A stretch of DNA of 64,000 nt from Bacillota bacterium (lineage in GTDB: Bacteria > Bacillota > Clostridia > Christensenellales > Aristaeellaceae), in the NCBI GenBank assembly GCA_023411375.1, contig JAEYOW010000043.1, positions 1-64,000 of the forward strand, in the 5' to 3' direction. Shown piece by piece: positions 25,674 through 34,775 of the stretch. The notes below the pieces were generated by a model, which was given only the letters and a program-made list of their open reading frames with translations, had not been told where the DNA came from and ran no database searches. How positions within the stretch are numbered: the stretch's first letter is position 1; every line of letters starts with the position of its first letter. The position numbers were made by a program, and so were the translations under genes.

Positions 25674-27350
25674 TCAATTTGCATATTCTCGTAAACAATA
25701 TGTCATTGAGCCTTTGCTGCGCAACCATTTCACCAACGCAAAATCCGCCAGCGCCATCAGCAGCACAATCACAGCCAGCGCCTGATTCATGGAAAGCCCC
25801 AGCTCCATGCAAAGCAGATAAGCGCCTACCAGCAAAGCCACCATCGCAAAGCCAATCAGCATGCTGAACAGAGAATTCATGCTTTGCTTCACCGCCTCAG
25901 TTTCGGTCTTCCATTTAAGCCGGGCATGATACACATCCAAAAGCAATCCGGCCGTGCACCACATCAGCGAAAACAGTTGTGAAATCAAAAGCGCCAGCAG
26001 CGTTTCCGCCCAAAACGGCGGCAGCAGCACCCACAGCGCCACAGCGGTAAATACCGTGGTCACGCAATTGTACGTCATACCCATCAGCAGCTTCGCCATC
26101 AACTGCGTGCTGCCGCTTACGGGCATCACACGCCTGAAATCATGCTGCTTTCCCTCCCGCGAAACCGCTGTCGCGACCGCAAGCCCCATGGTGGTGGTAA
26201 AGCACAGTACGCCCGCAGCGATAGAAAGGTACAGTTCGCGTGGCAAAAGCGGCAAAAATGCCTGCACCAGCGTCAGTCCCTCGCCAAAGTTGTTTTGCAT
26301 GCTCATAAGCATCACCACGATGATCACAGGAAACATGACGCTGCCCGTTAGGCAGTTGGTCGCGTACACAGGCACGGTGATCACCTCGCGCATCTCCTGG
26401 CGGTAGAGCGCCCAAAACGGCTTGCGCACACGGTCCTTGCCTCTGGAGCGCTTCGCGCCGGCATTGGCGCGGCGTAAAGTTTCCTCCTGTCTGAGGGCAA
26501 GCCTTAAATAGCCGCCGCCAAACAGCCAGATCATCAGCCCAAGCGCTGCGACGGATATGCCGGCAAACATAAGCGCCCAGCCCCATGCCGCAAATCCGCC
26601 GCCTGTGATCGCATCGGTAAGCCACCTCAGCGGGGGATACGCGCCCAGCACCATCTCCGTTAAGGAAAAGCGTCCAAACAGCATACTCGTCATCATTGAG
26701 CCCATCTGTTCATTGGAAATATTCATGCCCAGATTCATCTGCACGCCAATCAAACCCGCCATTAGCAGGAAGGTCATCACGATGGTCATGCTCTCGCGGC
26801 GCTTCCAAAGCGCGCTGACGCGAATTAGCAGGAAGGAAATCAGCACCGCCACGGCAATCGGAACCATTGGCACAAAAGCCATGCACAGCAGCGCGCGAAG
26901 GTAATAGGCAACGCCTAGTTCCATATGGATGCCGTAACGAATAATCAAGGGAACGCCAATCGCAAGCGTCAGACCGATTTCGCCCACCAGCACGGTTGCG
27001 AGCTTTGCCGTGAGCACTCCGCGCGAGGATACGGGCAACGCCGCGATAAAGCCGTTGTCCTTGTTGAAAAACAAAAGGCCCACCACGTTGAAAAATCCGT
27101 AAATCAGCGTAACCGCCGTGCACAGCAGAAACGCGATAGCAATGATCGCCCGGGGCTCGCCTATGCTGATGCCCGCCTCAAAAAGCATCATTTCCAGAAA
27201 AATCACCATACCGTAGAGCAACAGCGCCAGCAGTCCATACCCAAGGTAGCTCATGCCCACCTTCAGCTTGCCACGTCCCTCCCGCTGAAGGTTTCGGGGC
27301 CTCATGGAAGCAGTCCGGTTTTGAAGCATCAGCCGCAGATACGCAAGCAT
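25674..27350 (-). CDS. ABC exporter permease, 12-segment type
   Basis: A 558-residue membrane protein with about 12 predicted membrane segments in two blocks. An N-terminal half contains LGYGLLALLLYGMVIFLEMMLF and several hydrophobic stretches, then a cytosolic loop near 315-335 rich in Arg and Lys (GAKRSRGKDRVRKP), then a second half of six segments. It has no ATPase domain. It fits the putative ABC exporter permease families found with an ATPase partner in Firmicutes. The ATG at 27350 lies directly behind the stop of the ATPase gene, with GGGGAG as ribosome site, so the two are coupled. The exported substrate is unknown. Confidence 0.85.
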   Translation of the reverse strand: MLAYLRLMLQNRTASMRPRNLQREGRGKLKVGMSYLGYGLLALLLYGMVIFLEMMLFEAGISIGEPRAIIAIAFLLCTAVTLIYGFFNVVGLLFFNKDNGFIAALPVSSRGVLTAKLATVLVGEIGLTLAIGVPLIIRYGIHMELGVAYYLRALLCMAFVPMVPIAVAVLISFLLIRVSALWKRRESMTIVMTFLLMAGLIGVQMNLGMNISNEQMGSMMTSMLFGRFSLTEMVLGAYPPLRWLTDAITGGGFAAWGWALMFAGISVAALGLMIWLFGGGYLRLALRQEETLRRANAGAKRSRGKDRVRKPFWALYRQEMREVITVPVYATNCLTGSVMFPVIIVVMLMSMQNNFGEGLTLVQAFLPLLPRELYLSIAAGVLCFTTTMGLAVATAVSREGKQHDFRRVMPVSGSTQLMAKLLMGMTYNCVTTVFTAVALWVLLPPFWAETLLALLISQLFSLMWCTAGLLLDVYHARLKWKTETEAVKQSMNSLFSMLIGFAMVALLVGAYLLCMELGLSMNQALAVIVLLMALADFALVKWLRSKGSMTYCLREYAN

Positions 27351-27351
27351 G

Positions 27352-28071
27352 TTACTCCCCCTTCTCCACAAGTTCCAGGAACAGCTCCTCAAGCGTGCTG
27401 TCCGCGCCGCCGCGCAGCTCCTCCAGCGTGCCGTTCGCTATCAGTTTTCCATGCTTGATAATGCCAATTTCGTCGCAGAGGCGCTCCGCGACATCCAGCA
27501 CGTGCGTGGAGAAGAATACCGTTCTGCCGCTATCCGCATGGCCGCGCATTTCCTCCTTGAGCAGGAACACGCTCTGCGGGTCAAGCCCTACCATAGGTTC
27601 GTCCAAAATCCAAATGCTTGGTTCATGCATCAGCGCGCCGGTAATGGCCAGCTTCTGCTTCATGCCGTGTGAATAAGCGCGGATCTGCTGGTTAGCGGCA
27701 TCCTCCAGCCCAAACAGGCCCAGGTATTTCTCAATATGCTCCTTGCGCCGCGCCGCGTCCACGCTGTAAACGTCGCCCATAAAGCGCAGGTATTCCAAAC
27801 CGGTCAGGCGCTCGTACATATCAAACGCATCCGGCACAAAGCCAAACGTCCTCTTTGCCTCGATAGGGTCCTTTACGATATCAAGCCCATTTAACTTGAT
27901 TATGCCGCTGTCGGGCGTCAGGATGCCTGTAAGCATTTTGATGGTGGTGGTCTTACCTGCCCCGTTTGGGCCGATAAAGCCGAAAACCTTCCCGTCCTCG
28001 ATCGTGAGGTTCAGGTTATCCACAGCTTTTTTCGCCCCAAAGCTCTTGTTGACGTTTTCAAATGAAATCAT
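27352..28071 (-). CDS. ABC transporter ATP-binding protein
   Basis: A 239-residue ATPase of the drug/lipid-export type. Walker A is GPNGAGKTTT (about 35-44), the signature motif is the variant YSHGMKQKL, and Walker B is WILDEPMVGLDP, followed by the H-loop histidine in FFSTHVLDVAE. The gene starts behind GGAGG and is followed by the permease gene one base after its stop. Together they form a two-component exporter. Confidence 0.94.
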   Translation of the reverse strand: MISFENVNKSFGAKKAVDNLNLTIEDGKVFGFIGPNGAGKTTTIKMLTGILTPDSGIIKLNGLDIVKDPIEAKRTFGFVPDAFDMYERLTGLEYLRFMGDVYSVDAARRKEHIEKYLGLFGLEDAANQQIRAYSHGMKQKLAITGALMHEPSIWILDEPMVGLDPQSVFLLKEEMRGHADSGRTVFFSTHVLDVAERLCDEIGIIKHGKLIANGTLEELRGGADSTLEELFLELVEKGE

Positions 28072-28561
28072 CCATCATTCCTCCATCCTTCTTGCGCGGA
28101 GCGTCCGCCGCGGCCTGCCGCCGTCCGTCCTTAGCATGCACATTATACTGAATCCCACGCAAAAAGGGAAGCGAAAAGCGCCGGCCTCCCCTTTTGGAGG
28201 TTCCAAGCGTCCGTTTCTTCGCTCTTTAAACGCATCCATATCACTTTCGGGCCTGCCGCCACTGATTTCTACGAAAGAGTGAGGTGAAAGAGGCGCTAGC
28301 GAAGCTTCAACAAGCACGGAACCCGTTAATAAAAGGGGTTACACATGCGCTCACTGCCTCAAGCTTCTTTATTCATAATCGTTTTTAATATCATTGATTT
28401 ATGTAACAGTGTTGCCTGAAACAATTGACAACCATATGTACTTATTGTATTGTTGTCTTACAAAAAGCAGGAAGCAAGCCAATAAATGTAACGAGTGTTT
28501 AGATACAGCCCCATTTGTTTCTCAGTATACAAAATGCAGTTCAGCAAAGGGTGGTATGGCA
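28072..28561. other. 490-bp gene-free region before the M28-like gene
   Basis: This holds the upstream region of the ABC exporter on one side and the promoter of the M28-like gene on the other. Two small hairpins are visible (CCTCC/GGAGG near 28184-28200 and AACCC/GGGTT near 28320-28340). The open frame from 28394 starts upstream of the promoter and is not a credible N-terminus. No RNA gene was recognised. Confidence 0.5.
28425..28453 (+). promoter_or_regulatory. Near-consensus promoter of the M28-like gene
   Basis: TTGACA (28425-28430), a 17-bp spacer and TATTGT (28448-28453) form an almost perfect sigma-A promoter. Transcription would start near 28460, leaving a leader of about 100 nt before the ATG at 28562. 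Confidence 0.8.
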
Positions 28562-30454
28562 ATGAAAAGAATCAGTCGTAACAGTATCGCATTTCTTTTA
28601 TTGGTTGTCCTGCTGTGCGCGTCGCAGCCTGCCTTCAACAAAGCCTCCGAGGGAGAAATCCCGCTTTTAAATGAGCTTTGCAAGCCTGTCTATGAGGGAC
28701 GAAGAATAGGAACGGAAGGAAATCGGCAGGCGGCAGAGTTGCTTGCAAAAAGCTTGAAAACCTGTGCTCTTTTCCCCTTGGAGGGATATCCAAATTATCT
28801 GGTTCCTTTTGAACAAGGTATTGCCGTCATCAATGAAACTTCGCTGGTAGCCGTTATGGAGGACGGAAGCCGGGAAGAGTTGGTTTACGGGAAGGATTAT
28901 ATGATCACAAGCACCGCGTCCACGGTCAATGGAACTTTTCCCGTATCTTTACAGGCTGAGAAAGCCGATTCCTCCGCTGTTTTGTTGATTGATCCGACGG
29001 TAGAAAAGTTGCCGCAGTCCGGCTCCTTTGCCACCATGGTGTTCCCGGTGGATACGCTTCCCTTCAACAGCTTAGGCATTGCTGATGCAGACTTTTCTTC
29101 TACCCCAAATGCAGGATTGCCCTCAATCAACATGTTCCGTTCGGTATATGAACGCATCAGCAAAGTCGTGTCTCTGGAAATACAATATAATTTTTCAAGA
29201 GCCATGACCACTCTCCACAATGTGGTGGGCGTTCTGCCTGGAAATGACAGAACAAAAGCGGTAGTCCTGAGCGCTTACTTTGACGGTGCCGGCGACCAGG
29301 CGGGCAACCGGCTTCCCTGCGCGTTGGATAATGCCAGCGGCGTTGCGGCGGTGGATTTGGTGCTGAGCCAAATGGCTGGTGCAGAGCCGCCTTATGATAT
29401 GGTTTTCGCCTTTACCAACGCGGAAGAAGCCGGCTTGACAGGCGCGTACGACTTATCCGAAAAACTGACTATCCAGTACGAAGCCCTGTACAATATCAAC
29501 GTGGACTGTATCGGGCTTGCCGGGTTACCCTTCCCTCTTCAGAGCTCCCATGAAATATCCAGCGTGCTATGCACAAAAATGGAAAATTGTTTAACTCAAA
29601 ACGGCTTTTCAACCGTTGACAAGCAATATGGCGGCAGCGACCATAACGCATTTGAATTGACAGGGATTCCGTCCGTTGTGATCGGTACGGTTGGAGAGGG
29701 CATTATTCACACAGCTAATAATTCCACAAACAACATTGACCACGGCATCATTCGGGATGTAGCAAATTTAATCGTCGGCTTCATCATGGAAAATCCTGAT
29801 ATCCACATTGAATTGGCAGAAAACTGCTTAACGGAGGCGGATGAATATGGCGCTGCCGAAATTCAAGCTCTGGCCTATAACGAGTTTTTGTTAAAAGACG
29901 ATACGATGTACGCAGGTTCGCAGCAATGGCTAACCTATGAAGAAGCGCTGCGCTATCACCCCTCCCTTCCGCTTCCTCGGGCATTCAAAGGATGTCCGCT
30001 TCAGGCGTGCATGGTTCCTCTTTCGCTAAGCGCACTAACGGACATCATACCCGGCATTGCCGTTTCAATCCCTGACGTTTCACAAAACATTTCGATGATA
30101 AAGGCCCTTTACAGCGATGGAACGGTAGAGTATTCTCTCCAATTTAATGTGTATCAGATGCGGGATCAATATCGAAAGCAATCCATTGGCTCTGCCGGGT
30201 TTCTGTTAAAGGAGCAAGATTCAAATATCATTCAAGGAATTGGACTTCAGAAAGGTGATTTCACTCTATCTCTTTTTGACAGTGATTCGTTGGATGATCT
30301 CTGGGAGATTCAAAAAGGCTTATCCGTATACCAAAGTGAATATAATACAAGCAAAGTCACGGAAGAAAACGCAGCAGGGCTTCTGGCCGACTCCGAATTG
30401 ACGGGGCTGTTCGATGCTTTGATTGAGTTCGTTCAACCACATCCAGCATCTTAA
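28562..30454 (+). CDS. Secreted M28-family peptidase homologue missing one zinc ligand
   Basis: A 630-residue secreted protein with a signal peptide (about 8-24) and an M28 (aminopeptidase Y-like) domain at about 210-420. The zinc-binding residues expected are D256 in DNASG, E288/E289 in NAEEAGL, D315 in NVDCIG and H361 in GGSDH, all present. The first ligand, the His of the H-x-D motif, is replaced by tyrosine (Y239 in SAYFDG), while the partner D241 is kept. A protease-associated-like region lies before the core, and about 200 residues of unknown fold follow. The ATG at 28562 follows AAAGGGTGG by seven bases. It could be a weakened or inactive enzyme. It stands alone. Confidence 0.85.
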   Translation: MKRISRNSIAFLLLVVLLCASQPAFNKASEGEIPLLNELCKPVYEGRRIGTEGNRQAAELLAKSLKTCALFPLEGYPNYLVPFEQGIAVINETSLVAVMEDGSREELVYGKDYMITSTASTVNGTFPVSLQAEKADSSAVLLIDPTVEKLPQSGSFATMVFPVDTLPFNSLGIADADFSSTPNAGLPSINMFRSVYERISKVVSLEIQYNFSRAMTTLHNVVGVLPGNDRTKAVVLSAYFDGAGDQAGNRLPCALDNASGVAAVDLVLSQMAGAEPPYDMVFAFTNAEEAGLTGAYDLSEKLTIQYEALYNINVDCIGLAGLPFPLQSSHEISSVLCTKMENCLTQNGFSTVDKQYGGSDHNAFELTGIPSVVIGTVGEGIIHTANNSTNNIDHGIIRDVANLIVGFIMENPDIHIELAENCLTEADEYGAAEIQALAYNEFLLKDDTMYAGSQQWLTYEEALRYHPSLPLPRAFKGCPLQACMVPLSLSALTDIIPGIAVSIPDVSQNISMIKALYSDGTVEYSLQFNVYQMRDQYRKQSIGSAGFLLKEQDSNIIQGIGLQKGDFTLSLFDSDSLDDLWEIQKGLSVYQSEYNTSKVTEENAAGLLADSELTGLFDALIEFVQPHPAS

Positions 30455-30479
30455 ACTAAAGCTGCCGTAAGTTAGTAAA

Positions 30480-30504
30480 GGGACTGCCAGTCAAATGGCA
30501 GCCC
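30480..30504 (+). terminator. Terminator after the M28-like gene
   Basis: GGG-A-CTGCCA pairs with TGGCAG-C-CCC across a 6-nt loop (30480-30504), followed by AATTTCTT. The T-run is weak, so efficiency may be limited. Confidence 0.65.
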
Positions 30505-30532
30505 CAATTTCTTATCATTCCAAAGCGGGCTT

Positions 30533-30580
30533 CCTAAGGGCAAAGCCCTTAGGCGCGGGTCTGGGGCGCGCAGCCCCGGC
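30533..30580 (-). terminator. Hairpins after the V-ATPase operon, intergenic repeat copy B
   Basis: A perfect 9-bp stem with a 3-nt loop (30533-30541 with 30545-30553) is followed by a GGGGC/GCCCC hairpin (30563-30577). It lies just past the stop of the V-ATPase subunit D gene on the minus strand. It is also similar to the GC-rich block at 24845-24890. No T-run is evident, so its role as terminator is a guess. Confidence 0.55.
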
Positions 30581-30605
30581 GTCTCCCTATCCCCCCCGCT
30601 CCCCG

Positions 30606-31250
30606 TCAATTCGCCGCCCGCTCCTCAATCATGGACTTTACCTTCATCAGGCGGGTCAGGTTGCCGCGCTCGTTCTCGTCCAGCTTCATGGTGATGAAGC
30701 GGATGGTCTCCTCAAACTGCGGAATCATCACATATTCCAGCGCGTTTACGCGGCGACGGGTCTTTTCGATCTCGTCGGCCAGCAGGTCGCAGGCCTTTTC
30801 GGTTTCCGCAAGCTTAATCAGCTTGGGCAGCATTTCCGCCAGCCCGGCGATCGCACCGTCCAGCTGCGCGGAGGTTTCCGCAAGGCCGTAGCTCAGCGTG
30901 GTTTCACGCATGCTTTCCTCCGGCACGCTCAGGGTGGGCACATGCACGCTGAGGATGCTTCGCATATGCATATCCACGGCCACGTTGCGCGCGGGATAAA
31001 GCAGCGCTTCCTCCATCAGCTCCGGCTCGGTAACGCTGCGCGCTAGGGCGAAGTTGCCCAACGCGACGGAAAGCTCACGCTCCACCTCGATGCGCAACGC
31101 GCGGTTCTCGCGCACAAGCAGGATGAACTGGCGTACCATCTCATCCCGCTTGTCCTTGAGCAGCTTATGCCCGCGCTTTGCCGTCACGAGCCGGCGCTTA
31201 ATCCGCGTCAGCTCCATGCGGGTTGGGTTGACGCGCATGGTTGCGGCCAT
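30606..31250 (-). CDS. atpD: V-type ATP synthase subunit D
   Basis: A 214-residue central-shaft subunit. It opens with NPTRMELTRIKRRLVTAKRGHKLLKDKRDE, here noted in part, the conserved start of the family, and forms two long coiled-coil helices at the N- and C-termini (about 10-70 and 130-205). It joins the A3B3 head to the rotor. The start codon overlaps the stop of the subunit B gene by one base (TAATG), so translation is coupled. It is the last gene of the V-ATPase operon. Confidence 0.95.
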   Translation of the reverse strand: MAATMRVNPTRMELTRIKRRLVTAKRGHKLLKDKRDEMVRQFILLVRENRALRIEVERELSVALGNFALARSVTEPELMEEALLYPARNVAVDMHMRSILSVHVPTLSVPEESMRETTLSYGLAETSAQLDGAIAGLAEMLPKLIKLAETEKACDLLADEIEKTRRRVNALEYVMIPQFEETIRFITMKLDENERGNLTRLMKVKSMIEERAAN

Positions 31251-32653
31251 TATTCTTCCTCCTCCACGTGCTCCTCGTCGGTGTCCACGTGCAGATACTT
31301 GTCCAGCATGTCGTCACGGATGCGCTTCAGCTCCGTGCGCGGCAGCATGTTCAGCAGCGCCCAGCCCAGGTCAAGCGTCTCGGTGATGGAGCGGTTGGTC
31401 TGGTAGCCCTGGGACACGTATTTCTTTTCAAACGCGTCCGCAAAGGCCGCATAGCGCTTGTCAACATCCGTCAGGGCCGCGTCGCCCAAAATGACGGCAA
31501 GCTCCTTGGCGTCCTTACCGCGCGAATAGGCTGCGAAAAGCTGGTTCATGGTCGCGGCATGATCCTCGCGGGTTTTGCCCACGCCAATACCCTTGTCCTT
31601 GAGGCGGCTCAGGGACGGCAGCACGTCGATCGGCGGCTGAACGCCCTTGCGGTACAGCTCACGGCTCAGAATAATCTGCCCCTCGGTAATATAGCCCGTC
31701 AGGTCGGGGATGGGATGGGTCTTATCGTCCTCAGGCATGGTCAAAATCGGAATCTGAGTAATAGAACCTTCCTTGCCAATGACGCGGCCCGCCCGCTCGT
31801 AGATGCTGGCGAGATCCGTATAGAGGTAGCCCGGATAACCGCGGCGGCCCGGAACCTCCTTACGCGCGGCGGAAACCTCGCGCAGGGCTTCGGCATAGTT
31901 GGTAATGTCCGTCAGGATAACCAGCACGTGCATGCCCTTTTCGTAGGCCAGATACTCCGCGGCGGTCAGCGCCATACGGGGGGTGGCGATGCGCTCAATG
32001 GCCGGGTCGTTGGCCAGGTTCATAAACAGCACCGCGCGCTCGATGGCGCCCGTGCGCCGGAAGTCGCTGATGAAATACTCGGCTTCCTCAAACGTGATGC
32101 CTATCGCGCCAAACACAACCGCGAACTTCGCGTCCGTGCCCAGCACCTTGGCCTGACGGGCGATCTGCGTGGCAAGCTGCGCGTGCGGCAAACCGCTGCC
32201 GGAGAATACGGGCAGCTTCTGTCCACGCACCAGCGTGTTCAGTCCGTCGATCGCCGAAACGCCGGTCTGGATGAACTCATTGGGATAATCGCGCGCGGCT
32301 GGGTTAAGCGGCTCGCCGTTGATATCCATCCGCTTGTCCGGAATCAGCGCGGGACCGTCGTCGCGGGGGTTTCCCATACCGTCGAACACGCGGCCCAGCA
32401 TATCCATGGAAACGGCCAACTCAATACCGTGTCCAAGGAAGCGCGCGCTGGAGGTATCAATGCGCAGGCCGTTGCTGCTTTCAAACAGCTGTACCAGCGC
32501 CTTGTCCGCCTCCACCTCAAGCACCTTGCCTCGGCGTATTTCGCCATTTTGCTGTTTGATTTCAACCAGTTCGTTATAGGTGACGCCTTCCACGCCCTCC
32601 ACCAGCATCAGGGGGCCGACGACCTCTTTAATGGTGCGGTATTCCTTGAGCAT
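31250..32653 (-). CDS. atpB: V-type ATP synthase subunit B
   Basis: A 467-residue non-catalytic head subunit. It has the family sequence near GLNTLVRGQKLPVFSGSGLPHAQLA, of which the SGSGLPHN-like loop lacks a working Walker A, and the later RAGRVIGKEGSITQIPILTMPEDDKTHPIPDLTGYI region, noted in part. The subunit binds nucleotide poorly and alternates with catalytic subunit A in the head. It begins one base after the stop of subunit A. Length is usual for the family. Confidence 0.96.
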   Translation of the reverse strand: MLKEYRTIKEVVGPLMLVEGVEGVTYNELVEIKQQNGEIRRGKVLEVEADKALVQLFESSNGLRIDTSSARFLGHGIELAVSMDMLGRVFDGMGNPRDDGPALIPDKRMDINGEPLNPAARDYPNEFIQTGVSAIDGLNTLVRGQKLPVFSGSGLPHAQLATQIARQAKVLGTDAKFAVVFGAIGITFEEAEYFISDFRRTGAIERAVLFMNLANDPAIERIATPRMALTAAEYLAYEKGMHVLVILTDITNYAEALREVSAARKEVPGRRGYPGYLYTDLASIYERAGRVIGKEGSITQIPILTMPEDDKTHPIPDLTGYITEGQIILSRELYRKGVQPPIDVLPSLSRLKDKGIGVGKTREDHAATMNQLFAAYSRGKDAKELAVILGDAALTDVDKRYAAFADAFEKKYVSQGYQTNRSITETLDLGWALLNMLPRTELKRIRDDMLDKYLHVDTDEEHVEEEE

Positions 32654-32654
32654 C

Positions 32655-34421
32655 TTACAGTCCCCCCTTCTCGCCGAGCGCCGCCATCTGGCCGCTTAAC
32701 TCGTTTTCGATATTGGCGAAGCGTTCCTTCTCGCTCTCGGGGATGTACTTGCTGCGGCCGATGCTCTCCCGCACCGGCAAACCAAGCACCTCGCTCAGGT
32801 TCGCGCCGGCATCCAGCGCCTGCCTGCCCTTCTCATGGAACTGCAGAATCAGGCGCAGCATCATAAACTGCTTATCCAACGACGTGTAAGTGTCCACATC
32901 GTCAAAAGCGTTCTGGTGCAAGTAATCCTCGCGGATGGAGCGCGCGACTTCCATGGTCAGGCGATCCTTCCAGGACAATGCGTCGATACCGACCAGCCGG
33001 ACAATCTCGTCCAGCTCAGCCTCCTCCTGTAAAACCAACATAGCGCGGGCGCGCAGCTCATTCCACTCAGGCGACACATTGTCGTTAAACCACTCCTCCA
33101 GCTTATCGGTGTAGAGCGAATAGCTCTGCAACCAATCGATGGCGGGGAAATGGCGCTTGTAAGCAAGCTGCGCGCTCAGGCCCCAAAAGACCTTGACAAT
33201 GCGCAGCGTCGCCTGCGAAACAGGCTCGGAGATATCGCCGCCCGGAGGCGAAACCGCGCCAATGGCGGAAATACTGCCCATACGGCCGTCCTGCCCAAGG
33301 CACTTGACCACGCCCGCGCGCTCGTAGAACTCCGCGATACGGCTGGACAAATAGGCGGGATAGCCCTCGTCGCCCGGCATTTCCTCCAGGCGACCGCTCA
33401 TCTCGCGCAGCGCCTCAGCCCAACGGCTGGTTGAGTCCGCCATGATGGCAACCTTATACCCCATATCACGGAAGTATTCCGCGATGGTAATACCCGTGTA
33501 GATGGACGCCTCGCGCGCGGCCACAGGCATATCGGAGGTATTGGCGATCAGCACGGTGCGGCGCATCAGGCTTTCACCGGTACGGGGATCATGCAGCTCG
33601 GGGAACTCCATGAGCACGTCCGTCATTTCGTTTCCGCGCTCGCCGCAGCCGACATACACGATGATATCCGCGTCCGCCCACTTTGCCAGCTGATGTTGCA
33701 CAACGGTTTTGCCCGAACCGAAGGGACCGGGCACCGCTGCCACGCCGCCGGAGGCGATCGGGAAGAACGTATCTATCACGCGCTGCCCTGTAATCATCGG
33801 CATGGATGGCGACATTTTCTCTTGATAGGGACGGCCGCGGCGCACGGGCCATTTTTGCATCATGGTTACCTCGTGCATGGCTCCCTTTTCATCCCGCACG
33901 GTGCACACCACATCCGTCACGGTAGCGTCGCCCGGCTTGAGGGCCGTTACTTCACCCGTCACGCCAACCGGGCACATGATTCGGTGCTCTACCACGCTAT
34001 TTTCCTGCACCACGCCCAAAATCACACCGGGCACAACCTTATCGCCCACGCCCACACGGGGTTCAAAGTTCCACAGCTTCTCACGGTCCAGCGAAGGAAC
34101 CTCCACGCCGCGCGTGATGCGCTCGCCTACCTTTTCGCGAATTTTGGTAAGCGGACGCTGAATGCCGTCAAAAATACTTTCGATCAGGCCGGGGCCGAGC
34201 TCCACGCTGAGCGGCGCGCCGGTACTTTCCACAGGCTCGCCTGGGCCGAGGCCGCTGGTTTCCTCGTATACCTGAATACTGGCACGGTCGCCGCGCAGCT
34301 CAATAATTTCTCCGACCAGGCGGTCCCGGCTGACGCGCACCACGTCATACATACGCGCATCCGCCATGTTTTCCGCCACGATCAAGGGGCCGGCGACCTT
34401 GACGATCGATCCTTGTGCCAT
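32655..34421 (-). CDS. atpA: V-type ATP synthase catalytic subunit A
   Basis: A 588-residue catalytic subunit. The P-loop GPFGSGKT lies near residues 231-239, and the DSTSRWAEALREMSGRLEEMPGDEGYPAYL region, given only in part, holds the conserved glutamate and arginine-finger neighbourhood. The non-homologous bulge domain typical of V-type A subunits is present between about 110 and 200 (EHRIMCPVGVTGEV). It hydrolyses or makes ATP in the cytosolic head. It follows the F subunit gene by six bases. Confidence 0.96.
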   Translation of the reverse strand: MAQGSIVKVAGPLIVAENMADARMYDVVRVSRDRLVGEIIELRGDRASIQVYEETSGLGPGEPVESTGAPLSVELGPGLIESIFDGIQRPLTKIREKVGERITRGVEVPSLDREKLWNFEPRVGVGDKVVPGVILGVVQENSVVEHRIMCPVGVTGEVTALKPGDATVTDVVCTVRDEKGAMHEVTMMQKWPVRRGRPYQEKMSPSMPMITGQRVIDTFFPIASGGVAAVPGPFGSGKTVVQHQLAKWADADIIVYVGCGERGNEMTDVLMEFPELHDPRTGESLMRRTVLIANTSDMPVAAREASIYTGITIAEYFRDMGYKVAIMADSTSRWAEALREMSGRLEEMPGDEGYPAYLSSRIAEFYERAGVVKCLGQDGRMGSISAIGAVSPPGGDISEPVSQATLRIVKVFWGLSAQLAYKRHFPAIDWLQSYSLYTDKLEEWFNDNVSPEWNELRARAMLVLQEEAELDEIVRLVGIDALSWKDRLTMEVARSIREDYLHQNAFDDVDTYTSLDKQFMMLRLILQFHEKGRQALDAGANLSEVLGLPVRESIGRSKYIPESEKERFANIENELSGQMAALGEKGGL

Positions 34422-34427
34422 GCTGTC

Positions 34428-34775
34428 TTACCCCTCTTTCTCACTCTCGTTGTTAAATAAAATATCCGCGCCGATGGCTTTTTCCACGTTCGCCTTCACC
34501 CGCGCCATGGCGTAGCCTGTGCTGCCCTGACTGCCCGGGATAGGAATGACGGCCACGTCGGCCTGCGTCTGATAGCGCTCCAACGCCTCCGGCGCCTCGA
34601 GCGCTGCCGTTTCTGTAATGAAGATAACGCGCACACCCTCTTTAACAAGCCTGAACAGGGCGCGCGACGTTTCATCCGGGCTGGAGGTGGGAATCACGCG
34701 CATGCCAATTGCCTTAAAGCACAGCACTGCATCGCGCTCGCCCACCGCGCCCATGGTCATACCCTTTTCAGCCAT
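34428..34775 (-). CDS. atpF: V-type ATP synthase subunit F
   Basis: A 115-residue subunit with the small alpha/beta fold of V-type subunit F (NtpG in Enterococcus), located in the central stalk with subunit D. Marks are AVGERDAVLCFKAIGM, VIFITETAAL and the IPGSQGSTGYAMARV segment. I chose the ATG at 34775, which overlaps the stop of subunit C by eight bases (ATGGCTGA). A longer frame to 34820 would intrude further into that gene. Confidence 0.92.
   Translation of the reverse strand: MAEKGMTMGAVGERDAVLCFKAIGMRVIPTSSPDETSRALFRLVKEGVRVIFITETAALEAPEALERYQTQADVAVIPIPGSQGSTGYAMARVKANVEKAIGADILFNNESEKEG

Noticed and set aside
28394..28561. N-terminal extension of the M28-like protein
   Set aside because: It starts upstream of the near-consensus promoter at 28425-28453 and precedes a clear signal peptide start at 28562.
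31241..32866. Plus-strand frame of 541 codons opposite V-ATPase subunit B
   Set aside because: It is the complement of a highly conserved gene and has no sign of its own coding.
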